From Viscum album (lineage: Eukaryota > Streptophyta > Magnoliopsida > Santalales > Viscaceae): a DNA stretch of 64,000 nucleotides. The notes under the pieces were generated by a model, which saw only the letters and a list, made by a program, of their open reading frames with translations, was not told the origin of the DNA and made no database searches. Of the stretch, positions 36,641 to 46,799 are shown piece after piece (position 1 is the first letter of the stretch; every line of letters starts with the position of its first letter). A program made the position numbers and the translations under genes. Location: NCBI GenBank assembly GCA_963277665.1, contig OY728142.1, positions 10,678,001 to 10,742,000 of the forward strand, in the 5' to 3' direction.

Positions 36641-37330
36641 ATTTCTGTATAATTATAGTTAAAAACATCATGATTCTTCTTCAGAAATGATGTGTGTACC
36701 TCTTTCTATTTGGAAGGAATATCTTCACTAATCAGTGTGGGTCACAGGTCTTCTTCCATACCCAAGTTGATTTTCTTAAGTTAATCAATGGTGGTAGAGA
36801 TGCCTTCCTCAAATGATGGACGGAAATTCACTAGGTATTCTTCTTCCTCCTCTACATCCTCACCATCTTCCTCTTTATCTTCTAATGGGGAAACAATTCT
36901 TGAGATGTTAATTCCATAGTTGTGGGAAGATTTTCAATTTTGGTGTCTAGGAGGTGAATCTGCCACTTCTTCCTCAGTCGTCAATGGGGGGTTCTCTAAA
37001 GAAGTTGTAATGAGGGGTAAAATAATTTCATCATCTTATTTGATTTAAGAGACACTTCCTCCTTCCTTAGTGGGTGAGGAAAATATTTTCTAGAGTTTTG
37101 ATGATGGTTCGGGGGCATTTTTATTTGAATCCACACCATTGTCTTGAGATTCAGTGATATTTTCAACATTATCAGTCTTGGAGGTCATGATCAAAATTAT
37201 GAGGACTAATGATTAAGAATTTGAAGTTGGACTTGTAAACTCAATATGATTGATGGGTAGTTTGTATTCTTCCCTGAGATTCTTGAGGGGATCTATGGGA
37301 ACCATTTCCAAACCATTTGTCGAGGCAATC
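36640..37330 (-). pseudogene. Acidic linker between protease and RT
   Basis: Read on the minus strand this stretch is rich in Glu and Asp (DEEDGEDVEEEE-like at about 36870-36840), then has NFRPSFEEGISTT, INLGMEEDL and HDVFNYNYTEILGLDP directly before RT. The last phrase corresponds to the 'FAW.Y.EMPGLDP' words preceding RT in Tat elements. It is part of the same decayed polyprotein. Confidence 0.7.
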
Positions 37331-38118
37331 CAATCAACACCATTCATCTGAAGTTTCTTCCCCTTTGGCTCCTAGAACCTAGCATCAATATATTGTGATT
37401 CCTAGATCTCGAATAGGTCCTAATCAGTATTTTGTGTCCCACTATTTACATTAATGCTATATTTGAGGCATTTATGGTAAGATGAGGGGATTTTTGTTTG
37501 TTAATGTAGCCAGGGCCTTCCTAAAAGGTTATTGAAGTCCATATTATTTCGGACCACCAGAAATTCTGGGTGAGCTATGAGGTCACAGAATTGGGTTTTG
37601 AGATTAATTTAGCCTAATGTATTTTGCTCAATTTTTTCATAGCCCAAAAGAGTCATGGTTCAAGGCGTCATATCATCCTCATTATAGCCTATCCTATGAA
37701 GTGTCAATAGTGGGAGGATATTAAATCCTAATCCATTATCAATGAATACTTTTCAGATATCGACACCATTTATCCTTCCAGACACATATAAGGGTTTGAT
37801 GTGTCCTTTCATGATGGATTCTTCATCTTGATCTATGAAGGAGATAACTATGTGGAATTTATAAATATTTTTCTTTGTCCAGTAGACTTCAGTGGCTTCT
37901 ACCTCGGCTCCAAACTCTTGTGGACTTAGCAAAGCTTCGATGAGTTCTTACCTGAGATCTTTTGTTAGATTAAATGCATCCAATATTGAAATATTGAATT
38001 CTACCAAATCTAAATACATTAGAATATCATATTTCTGATCTAAAGTCTTATGATTCCCAACTTTGTAATGCTCTTTCACAAGCGCTTTAGGGTCTTGAGC
38101 ATTTGATGTTGACAGATT
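37330..38118 (-). pseudogene. Tat-lineage protease relic
   Basis: The minus strand gives HIKPLYVSGRINGVDI, then KVFIDNGLGFNILPLLTLHR (about 37765-37700). It corresponds to the retropepsin active site of Tat elements ('..VDGGAGVNLMP'), with the expected Gly/Ser position changed to Asn. About 100 residues on, NNMDFNNLLGRPWLH matches the 'YN.ILGR.WLH' block near the end. An open stretch at 38154-37948 precedes it. The gene is cut at 38118 by insertion of the TR-GAG element, and its upstream gag continues at 42838. Confidence 0.8.
38114..38118. other. Left target-site duplication of the TR-GAG element
   Basis: AGATT flanks the left LTR. GGATT flanks the right LTR at 42838-42842. Five bases with one mismatch fit an LTR-element target duplication that has since mutated once. 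Confidence 0.7.
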
Positions 38119-39331
38119 TGTTGGGTCGGAACAAAGACGGGGAAAAGATGGCAAGATGGGGGGTGAATTTCCTTTTTAAAAAATGATTGACAAATTAAAA
38201 TCAAAGTAAAGAATGTAGCGGAAATAAAAGAGGCAAGACACGCAATTGATAACGGAGTTCGGCCAAAAACCCGGCCTACGTCTCCGCTCCCAACTCAACC
38301 GTTGAGAGATTCCTACCGCTTGATTTTCAATGGTTTTAGCAAGAAACCCACTAGGCTTTGAGGTAGCACTAGGACCTATTACAGCTTGCTTTTGAAATGG
38401 TTTAGCAAGAACCCACTTGCTTTTAATGGTTTAGCAAGAACCCACTATCCTTCTTACAGGTGAAGGATAGCTCACCTATGTCTCAAGCTATTTAAAGGAA
38501 AGCTTGGAAACCTTTTCACACCTTAGTGGTGATGTGAAACCCAAAGGAAAGAGGGGATGAGAAAATTGGGAGTTTGTAGGCACAAACTCAAATTTAAGCT
38601 CAAAAAGAATAAAACAATAAAAACCGTATTTGGAGAAGTCTTGGGCGCCTTTGATTGATTGGAGATGTTGAAGGCTGCTTCCAAGCTTCTTTGAAGGGGC
38701 TCCATGGATGTGGAAGTTGTTGGAGCTATTGGGGTTCCCTTGGAGGAAGTCGCCGGAGGTTGGCCAATTGATGGAAAAAGTGTATGTGGGCTTCTGTATA
38801 GTTCCGGGTGGTGTCCGGGGCTTCCTTGGCCTTTATTTATAGGCATGGAACCCTTGGGGAGGCTTCGGAGCCGTTGGAGAGGCTAAAAGAGCCGTTGGGA
38901 GCCAAGTGAGGGTTGACTGGTCAAAGCCAACGGCTAGTTTGACTGGGCTACCGGCTGGCCGGTGCAGGGCCACCGGCTGGCCGGTGCCTTGGCAGAGGGG
39001 AAGAGTTTGGGTCCAGGCTCCACCGGCTGACCGGTGGAGGAGCCACCGGCTGGCCGGTGGCAAGACAGTAGCAACCACTATTGACTGGATGCCACCGGCT
39101 GACCGGTGGAACCTGGCAGTGGGCAATGCCTCTGCCAGGTCCACCGGCTGGCCGGTGCTATCACACCGGTTGGCCGGTGGACTGCAATTCAGTCCATTTG
39201 CCAGCTTTCTTGGGCCAATTCTTTGGAAATCAATTGCCTATCAACAAAAACACTTAAAACACAATTAGATAAACATGAAAGTGATTGTGATCATGAAAAT
39301 TAAACCACGAGGGGATACGAGAGGTACAACA
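38119..39331 (-). repeat. 3' LTR of the TR-GAG element (1213 bp)
   Basis: It matches 41602-42837 almost base for base. In element sense it runs 39331 to 38119, with U3 holding seven GC-rich near-palindromes (38950-39180) and a TATA box at about 38842-38832. Open stretches of 103-120 codons on either strand cross it and recur in the other LTR; they show no domain and reflect low stop frequency in GC-rich DNA. Confidence 0.95.
38950..39180. repeat. GC-rich near-palindromic repeat array, 7 copies (3' LTR)
   Basis: The core ACCGGCTGGCCGGT, or its variant with GACCGGT, recurs seven times with irregular spacing of about 16-60 bases. Each core is close to its own inverse complement and the longer form CCACCGGCTGGCCGGTGG can form a hairpin. 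The last copy reads ACCGGTTGGCCGGT. Confidence 0.95.
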
Positions 39332-39346
39332 ATCTCCCCCTATTTT
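39332..39346 (-). other. Polypurine tract of the TR-GAG element
   Basis: On the minus strand the sequence is AAAATAGGGGGAGAT directly before the LTR start TGTTGTACC. Confidence 0.9.
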
Positions 39347-39489
39347 GATGATCACAATCACCAAAACAATCAAAGTAAAAAACTTGAAATTAAAGACATT
39401 CTTAAAGGATAATTTGAAAATGAATCAAAGCATGATAGAAAAGATTTCTCCCCCAATCAATCAAGAAATTTCTCCCCCTTTGTGATTAT

Positions 39490-39835
39490 CAAAATAGAAT
39501 GGGGCATAAAACTTGATTGAGGGAAAATTGAAAATCAAGATCAATTGGAATTTTTGAAAATTGAATTGAAAAATTTGAATAACAATTTGAATTGAAAGTT
39601 TTGAATCAAAAACCAATTGAAATTTGAAATTTGAATTGAAAGTTTTGAATCAAAAGTTTGAACTGAAAGTTTTGAATGAAAAATTCGAATTGAATATTTT
39701 GAAATGAAAATTTTGATACCAAGTGTTGAAATTGAAAGTTGGAATTGAAAATTTTGAAATTGAAATCAAAAGGGCTTAATTTGAAATTGAAAGTTTGAAT
39801 TGAAACAAAAAGTTTAAACAACCTAACTCCCCCTA
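39490..39835 (-). repeat. Degenerate TTGAAA/GAATTG simple repeat between gag and PPT
   Basis: Words such as TTGAATTGAAAGTTTTGAA recur irregularly for about 330 bases. The minus strand is open for 71 codons (39821-39606), but the product is a Phe/Asn/Gln-rich run without domain, so it is treated as non-coding. It occupies the place where pol would be in a full element. Confidence 0.8.
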
Positions 39836-39851
39836 AATAAAAACAAAAAAT

Positions 39852-41537
39852 TCACCGGGGAGAGGGATTTTGAAAAGAGACAATTTTAGGCCCGGAGAGA
39901 CTCGCTAAGAGGGATTTTTCAATCCACACTTGCCTTGTAGCGGGTCTTCTCCTATAGAATTCATCCGAATAAAAAATCGATTTGGGCCTACCATACCGGG
40001 CATTTTTGCAATTACATTCATATATCATGTGCCCGTGTTTTTTACAATAGTTGCAAAATTTAAAACTAGAGCTCCCCCTTACAAAAACAGTGGGTGCATG
40101 GGAGGAGGAAGCTATATTGGTATAGCCAAGTCCTTGAGTGGTCCTAGAAATTCGTTGGAAACCTAGGAGATTGTTCAAATTTTGTTCCCCTTGGGTGAAC
40201 TTAGCTAGGGTCTCCCTTAGGTCTTTGATGGTTGATTCCATAGAATCAACATTTGGAAAATTTTGGATTTTAAGGGTGAGTTCCTCCTTCTCTTTGAGAA
40301 GTTGTTCTTTTTCGGAAGAGAGTTTTTTGAAATTCTTTTTTAAAGCAACGAATTTTGAAGAGAGTTCATGAAAACCATTTTCTAATTGGTCTCTAGCATG
40401 TTGGAGTTCTTCATATGAAAGATGATTTAAAGAATTGGAATTTGAAGAACAAGAGGAAGAGGAGTCGGAAGAAGTTACCTCATGGAATGCCATTAGGCAT
40501 TTGTTACCGTTGTCGCTTGAGGAGGAGGAGGAGGAGGATGATGAGGAGGTGTCACTCCATGTCGCCTTAAGGACCTTTTTCTTTCCTTTTTCCTTTGGCG
40601 TGGCCCGTTTCTTGTTGAGTGGGAAATCGGGCTTGTAATGGCCCTTTTCGCCGCACCCGTAGCATTTTACCTTGGGCTCGGATCTTGCGGTGGGTTCTTG
40701 CTTTCGCACCTTGCGAGATTTCTTCTTCTTCTTGTGCTTCTTCATAAATTTGTGCATTTGGCGGGCGAGATTCTCCATTTCCGAGTCGCCGCTTGATGAT
40801 GAGGACGATGAGGAAGGAGATGAGGAAGAAGATAAGGAGGAGCTTACTTCCTTTTGTACCTTGAGGGCAATGTTCTTTGGTTTCTTGACTGGTGTGCCCT
40901 CCTTTTGTGCTTGCCTCCTCATCGTGATCTCATAAGTCATGAGAGATCCGATGAGCTCTTCGACCGGCATGTTTTTGACATCCTTATCTTCTTGGATTGC
41001 CGTCACTTTAGGTGCCCATGAGCTCGGAAGGACCCATAGGATCTTCTTGACCATTGTTTCTGCAGAAATGTCATCTCCAAGAGATTTTCTACCATTTCAC
41101 ACATCAGTAAATCGAGTAAACATTTCAGAAATTGATTCATTTGGGTGCATGGAAAAAGATTCAAAATCCTGACGGTACATGTCCAATCGAGTATCCTTTA
41201 CTTTGTTGGTCCCCTCATGGGTAACCTCCAAAAGTTTCCAGATTTCATGTGCGGAGGTGCATGTGGAAACTCGATTGAACTCATTTCGGTCAAGGCCGCA
41301 ATGAAGAGCATTCATGGCTTTGCCATCAAGATCAAAATTTCTAATGTCGGCTTGGGTCCATTTGGATTCGTCGGGGGTAGATAAAGTGTAACCTTGCATG
41401 ACTATTTTGTAAATGGGATATCCTATACTTCTTAAAAAAGTGGTCATGCAGGTTTTCCAATAATTATAGTCGGTCCCATCAAAAAATGGAGCCTGACCCA
41501 ATGAGTAGCCCTCGGGGGCGAAAGAGGTTGATGCCAT
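39852..41537 (-). pseudogene. copia-type Gag polyprotein with one in-frame stop
   Basis: The frame starts ATG at 41537 (MASTSFAPEGYSLGQAPFFD) and ends at 39852, 561 codons, with a single TGA at codon 147 (41099-41097). The region from 41054 is in the same frame. Residues about 15-250 fit the copia Gag (UBN2/retrotran_gag) fold: FDGTDYNYWKTCM, AHEIWKLLEVTHEGT, and VKKILWVLPSSWAPKVTAIQ. Then come a Ser-rich acidic tract and a zinc knuckle CYGCGEKGHYKPDF whose last Cys is Phe. Next are a second Ser tract, a long coiled coil (LSSKFVALKKNFKKLSSEKE onward), and an intact knuckle CNYCKKHGHMIYEC. It would package element RNA. The TGA makes a truncated capsid fragment unless read through. Acidic, Ser-poor open stretches on the plus strand are mirror images of the Ser tracts. 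Confidence 0.9.
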
Positions 41538-41587
41538 CTAAATGGATCTTAAATTTGAAACCGGGTTAGGGAATTATTCAAATTTTC

Positions 41588-41600
41588 CCTCTGATACCAA
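41588..41600 (-). other. Primer binding site of the TR-GAG element
   Basis: The inverse of CTGATACCA is TGGTATCAG, followed by AGGG. It lies two bases from the LTR edge at 41602, and it matches the initiator tRNA-Met type PBS (TGGTATCAGAGC) for 11 bases. Confidence 0.92.
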
Positions 41601-42313
41601 TTGTTGGGTCGGAACAAAGACGGGGAAAAGATGGCAAGAGGGGGGGTGAATTGCCTTTTTAAAAAATGATTGACAAATTAAAATCAAAGTAAAGAATGCA
41701 GCGGAAATAAAAGAGGCAAGACACGCAATTGATAACGGAGTTCGGCCAAAAACCCGGCCTACGTCTCCGCTCCCAACTCAACCGTTGAGAGATTCCTACC
41801 GCTTGCTTTTCAATGGTTTTAGCAAGAAACCCACTAGGCTTTGAGGTAGCATTAGGACCTATTACAGCTTGCTTTTGAAATGGTTTAGCAAGAACCCACT
41901 TGCTTTTAATGGTTTAGCAAGAACCCACTATCCTTCTTACAGGTGAAGGATAGCTCACCTATGTCTCAAGCTATTTAAAGGAAAGCTTGGCAACCTTTTC
42001 ACACCTTAGTGGTGATGTGAAACCCAAAGGAAAGAGGGGATGAGAAAATTGGGAGTTTGTAGGCACAAACTCAAATTTAAGCTCAAAAAGAATAAAACAA
42101 TAAAAACCGTATTTGGAGAAGTCTTGGGCGCCTTTGATTGATTGGAGATGTTGAAGGCTGCTTCCAAGCTTCTTTGAAGGGGCTCCTTGGATGTGGAAGT
42201 TGTTGGAGCTATTGGGGTTCCCTTGGAGGAAGTCGCCGGAGGTTGGCCAATTGATGGAAAAAGTGTCCGTGGGCTTCCGTATAGTTCCGGGTGGTGTCCG
42301 GGGCTTCCTTGGC

Positions 42314-42325
42314 CTTTATTTATAG
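42314..42325 (-). promoter_or_regulatory. TATA box of the TR-GAG 5' LTR
   Basis: On the minus strand the sequence is CTATAAATAAAG. It lies about 510 bases into the LTR and 107 bases downstream of the nearest GC-rich repeat. The same box is at about 38831-38842 in the other LTR. A transcription start about 30 bases further on is expected. Confidence 0.7.
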
Positions 42326-42432
42326 GCATGGAACCCTTGGGGAGGCTTCGGAGCCGTTGGAGAGGCTAAAAGAGCCGTTGGGATCCAAGTGAGGGTTGAC
42401 TGGTCAAAGCCAACGGCTAGTTTGACTGGGCT

Positions 42433-42686
42433 ACCGGCTGGCCGGTGCAGGGCCACCGGCTGGCCGGTGCCTTGGCAGAGGGGAAGAGTTTGGGTCCAGG
42501 CTCCACCGGCTGACCGGTGGAGGAGCCACCGGCTGGCCGGTGGCAAGATAGTAGCAACCACTATTGACTGGATGCCACTGGCTGGCCGGTGACAGAGACA
42601 CCGGCTGACCGGTGGAACCTGGAAGTGGGCAATGCCTCTGCCAGGTCCACCGGCTGGCCGGTGCTATCACACCGGTTGGCCGGTGG
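42433..42686. repeat. GC-rich near-palindromic repeat array, 8 copies (5' LTR)
   Basis: Eight copies of ACCGGCTGGCCGGT or close variants lie in U3, from 107 to about 360 bases upstream of the TATA box. Each contains CCGG and GGCC sites, which makes the array very rich in CpG and CHG methylation targets. Three copies read CTGACCGGT in place of CTGGCCGGT. Confidence 0.95.
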
Positions 42687-42837
42687 ACTGCAATTCAGTC
42701 CATTTGCCAGCTTTCTTGGGCCAATTCTTTGGCAATCAATTGCCTATCAACAAAAACACTTAAAACACAATTAGATAAACATGAAAGTGATTGTGATCAT
42801 GAAAATTAAACCACGAGGGGATACGAGAGGTACAACA

Positions 42838-44190
42838 GGATTGACCCTTGGGATTGGAGACGAAGGCACTTCCATCCTTTTTGGATTAGGTCAGTCAAGT
42901 CTGCTCACCTTCCAAGGGAAATTAGTACCATGTTCTTATTATGATGTATATTCTAGAAAATTTTGATCTTGGTGTATTCTTGTGGGGGTTGGATAATTTC
43001 CTTATCCCTATTGTATCTGTTGGAGAGTCCTTACATAGTTTTCTTCAATGCTGACTATTTGAGATGGGGTGTGACGATAATCTTGATTTATATCATGGAT
43101 TCATCTCCTTTGATATCCCTATATTATTTTGATTCTTCCTACATCCCCCCAATTGGGTGTGTGTAATTCTAGTTGATAACCATATTCATCATCGGAGAAG
43201 GGATCCATTAAGTGGATGACATTTACAGAGACAAAAATTAGTTCCTCTTCTGATGATGACTCTACCTCATCTTCTGCCTCTGATGGTGTTTTTTGGCAGT
43301 ATAGTTACGATTGTACTATTTAGTGGGGAAATTCCCATACTCTCATATCCAATGGTATGAAATCTGACAGTGTCAAATACAACTTTGGATTTAGTGAAAA
43401 TTCATATTCCTACATTTTCTTTCCACCCTTCTAATTATACTACTTTTGGTTGGTCGACCATTAGTGGGTTGTGGGGATAAGGATGTCAGTTGTGTTGCAT
43501 TAGCAGATTGTGGAGGCACATTTGGTTGCATTAACTATGCTTGGAAGATACTGTGGGATCATTTGATTGTTTTCTGAATCATCTAAGTATCAAACTTTTT
43601 CGTTTTTTTGTTAATAACTTTTTCCCACTTCCCTCCTTCATTCAGGTCAGTGGTGGAAACATATGACACTTGTGCTGGAGGTGGTCCCAACTTGACTTGT
43701 TCAAAATATATTATTCATTTCATGATTTATTTTAATAAAAATCACTCATGGATGTTGTTCCCCAATATCTAGTTGAAGGGATAGTAATTTGACAGGTCAT
43801 CAAGACCTACTTCATAAGCCCTCTTCAGCTCCGGAAGTCGAAGAAAGTTGCAACTCATGGAGGCTACGAAGTATTCATGGACTTGTTCATCCCAAAATGA
43901 GTAAACTTTATTCTTATGTTACTATAATTGATTTCTCTTAGTTCATCTTCACTCTTCATGATGAGGCGGTGGTGGTTGCTGATGTCCAGGGGGCCCACAC
44001 GATTTGGTGTGCGCCTAGGAGCTAAATCCAGTGCAGGGAGTGGCTTAAGTACGATAAAAGTCACTTTAGATCTTCCCTCTCCTTTTAATGGGGATGATGG
44101 GGTTTACTAGGACTTGAGATTAGTCTATTGTAAGTATTACTATATCCGTTGAGTAGTAGAGGACAAGTCCTAGAACCCACTTATATATTT
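42838..44190 (-). pseudogene. Tat element, decayed stretch between gag core and protease
   Basis: The stretch continues the Tat polyprotein on the right side of the TR-GAG insertion. I see no named motif, except a possible short Pro/Leu-rich segment at 44064-43864 (VLKPLPALDLAPRRTP). Many stops are present. The right target duplication of TR-GAG (GGATT) is at 42838-42842. Confidence 0.45.
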
Positions 44191-45580
44191 CACTAGAATA
44201 AGTGTTGTTCGCAGCTCATCACAGAGGTTGTCAATTCACATGGACAACATCTCATCTTAGGGGATTGGTTGGTTCGTAGAGTAACTTAGACCCTTACATA
44301 TAGTAATGAAGTCAAAAACTCTCTCATTATCTCACTATTTGTAGTTCATGACCTCATTGACTATAATTTTTGAAAACATCGAGCTAAACTAGAATAGGAA
44401 CTTGTGTCGAAGATCCTCTCATCCTGTTATTGAGTTATCTAGAAAACTAGTGTACCATAAAAAGGTTGAACCTTTCAGAGTTCACACAAAGCATCTGAGC
44501 TTTATAGCTTCTTGTTGCTTCATATTTCCCATCATGGGATCACTGTAAGATGAGTAGTGCATCCAGTATTTCTCTGGGTCACCTGAGCTGTTGAACATTG
44601 GGAACATAGGGTTCCCAAAATTTGGTGTTAGTGGAATGGTTCTTACCCACTCGGGGTAAGGTTTACATTCTGAATATATCAGATAATTTCACCTTTCCAT
44701 AGCTTCAAACCAATCTGTTAATGACTTAATGGTATTCATGATCCCTTGATTTTTATTTTGTTGGACTTGATCATGGGAGGGTATAGCAGGGGGGACGATT
44801 GGGCATTCTGGCTCTACTAGTACCTGAAGCGGATACCCAGGCATGGCTATCCTATGTGGATTCAACTAGATCTGTGCTGGTTGTTTCATCAATGGAGGTA
44901 AATCTTGGTATCCTCCCATTGATGTATTCAAATAGATTGGTGGTCTCGGAACCGTGTTGGACGAGCATCCGGGACTTGATTCATTTTCCCATAGGATACC
45001 TTATTGTAGGGGAACCTTTATTGGGAGTGTATGTTGAATTTATACCTGAGGAACATATCCAGTAGGATATATTGCTTGAATAATATTAGAGTTGATTCTC
45101 CTTAGCTCTTTTAGTTTTTCCTTCTATTGAGTGAATCTCTCCTTGAGCGTCAAAGGCGCGTTTTCATGATGAAAAGAAGGTGGGTCATATATGATATTGT
45201 TTTTATTCTTATCCTTGTTAGTGATTTTCAAATGTGGTAATGATGGATTGGCTGAAGGAGTTCCCAAGTATAGGGTGGCTCATTGGTTCTAGGTATGCAC
45301 ACCTTCAGGATCAGTGTGGACCGCCTCCTGGAGGGAACCATCTTCTCTTGAATCCTCATCATTTGTATCATTTTTAGTGAGATCTATGGAGCTGACTTCC
45401 ACAAAATTTACCAATTCATATCCCATTTCAAGTGGCATACTAGGTGTATAATGGTAGGATGTAATCGTGTGTCCCTTGTCGGATATTCTCCTTCCATTTT
45501 GGGACCCTCTTCGAGTTTCTTCGCAAAGAGTGACTCGAAGGGAGCCTTTATGTGACCTAGTAGTACACCTCCTCACCAGA
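44190..45580 (-). pseudogene. Tat-lineage gag relic
   Basis: Minus-strand reading gives NFGNPMFPMFNSSGDPEKYW at about 44640-44580. Next are EAIKLRCFV, TLKGSTFLWYTSFLDNSI and EDLRHKF, then DNERVFDFI near 44310. This is the gag core pattern of Tat elements ('..P.Y.G..DP..H......L....C..F...L.G.A..W...L...SI.S...L...F.......LR.Y...F'). The open stretch 45576-45289 is a charged N-terminal portion without motif. Stops occur at Trp/Gln positions. Confidence 0.7.
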
Positions 45581-45600
45581 GGACATGAGTCACGAGAAGG

Positions 45601-46795
45601 TATAGAATGAATATATTCTCTATTTTTTTTCCTCCCCAGGTGGTAAAAGACACACTTACTCTAGGTGGGTGGTTGAGGTAAAAAATCCCCCATCCCTACG
45701 GGCTGGGGTTGCTTCTGTTCCCCCATTGATGTGTCTCAGACTAGATTTTTTTGTCTTAGTGGGGAAATTTTTGTTAAAATTTACCCAAGTCATGTAGGAT
45801 ATGTTTTCCCTCATACTTTGGTGGTTGCTACTACCATTGTTGCCTTCTTTATCTCGTGTATTCCAATGTGGGTAAAAGCCAGATATGGTGTCAGATCTAC
45901 ATGTGAATTATTATTTTTTTATGACATGATCAGTGATCGTTGGTTGGCTTCACTTAGGATAGAATCCTATTGAATGTTCTAAATGGCCTGGTTTCGGAGT
46001 TTTTTCGATATCTTTCTCTCGTCAGGCCTGATGCTTTTGAGACTTACTCAAGGTCGGTTCTTGTCAAGCGGTCCAACTTTCCTGAATAGGTATTTCATTT
46101 GGCTGCCATCTTGGGATAATGACATTGCATGATTTCATTTCCAGTGGGTTATGTTGGAAAATACATGGGGTGAAGTGTAGAGCTCCATGTTCTCCCTACC
46201 CTTAGATGTGAACACTAGACAGGGTATCACCAATTAGTCAATGTAATTTGTGCATCACATGGAGGCAGACCAATTCAAGGTTTTTATTTTTCCTTTCTGA
46301 TTGTATTTGTCATGCAGACGAAACGGATTCTAGGTCAATTTGCTGATGAATCTCCCCCCAATATACTGACATGGTCTGCATACCCATCATAGGGTATAAA
46401 TTTCATTTTCATATAGTGGAGAGTTTTCCAAACATTAAGGTGGATGTTTTGTACATATTATTATGATAGATCTTTTGGAATTCTAGATTGGGAAGTGGAT
46501 GTGGGATAGAACATAACTGGTATGTCATCCCTGGCTAGCTATCTTCTCATAAGAAACCTATTATATTGTTCTTGTGCCAGGGATTCCTCTACTTTTTATG
46601 CCCAACTTGGATGATTTGTGATGATTTCATCCTGATTAATGGGGCTAGTAGGAATTTCATTATTTCATGAATGGTGAGGGGTGTCTTATTGGATGAGAAT
46701 GGCCTTGAGTAAGTTGAGAAAGGATGTAACTTATCATTGAAATAGTTTCTAGTGTATCTGACCCTGTCCTTACAAGCACCTCAGAATGTAATTGC
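45601..46795 (-). other. Tat element leader, part 1, no recognisable gene
   Basis: Upstream of gag on the minus strand. Short open stretches exist on both strands (45731-45973 plus; 46911-46660 minus) with no domain. The minus one, Pro-rich, leads into the repeat array to its right and may be a remnant of an extra upstream ORF such as those in Ogre elements. Confidence 0.4.
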
Positions 46796-46799
46796 TTTC

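Larger units (their letters stand above)
38119..42837 (-). mobile_element. Complete gag-only LTR retrotransposon (TR-GAG type, copia-like)
   Basis: The element is 4719 bases, on the minus strand. Both LTRs begin, on the plus strand, TGTTGGGTCGG and end GTACAACA (element sense TGTTGTAC...CCCAACA). A PBS lies next to the right LTR and a PPT next to the left LTR. The only coding region is a copia-type gag; PR, IN, RT and RNase H are absent, with about 500 non-coding bases between gag and PPT. Such elements are known as TR-GAGs and must use enzymes of a related full element. The LTRs differ at about 14 positions plus one 23 bp indel, roughly 1.2 percent, so this is the youngest insertion in the window. 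Base composition is richer in GC than the surrounding DNA. Confidence 0.93.
41602..42837 (-). repeat. 5' LTR of the TR-GAG element (1236 bp)
   Basis: In element sense it runs 42837 to 41602. It carries eight copies of the GC-rich near-palindrome, one more than the other LTR; the extra copy (ACTGGCTGGCCGGT) accounts for the 23-base length difference. A TATA box lies downstream of the array. This LTR would supply the promoter. Confidence 0.95.
33450..45600 (-). mobile_element. Tat-lineage Ty3/gypsy element, coding region, decayed and interrupted
   Basis: Read right to left, the order is gag, PR, RT, RNase H, IN. The RT, RNase H and IN motifs (see domain entries) match Tat/Retand/Ogre elements and not the chromoviruses on either side: NNESEY-type RNase H, an integrase with an AFNKT motif, and a PPYNLKEL..LKGN..YI segment after RT. 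The total element probably reaches from about 28.6 kb (or further left if it includes the PMD frame) to about 52.8 kb, but its LTR ends are not proven. The TR-GAG element at 38119-42837 is inserted between PR and gag. It is decayed but its frames are longer than those of the chromoviruses. Confidence 0.82.

Noticed and set aside
38523..39303. Open stretches of 100-120 codons on both strands, repeated at 42006-42809
   Set aside because: They lie in the two LTRs of the TR-GAG element and come from GC-rich repeat DNA with few stops; no domain, and both strands are open at once.
40435..40935. Plus-strand acidic open frames rich in Glu and Asp
   Set aside because: They are the antisense of the Ser tracts in the gag on the minus strand.
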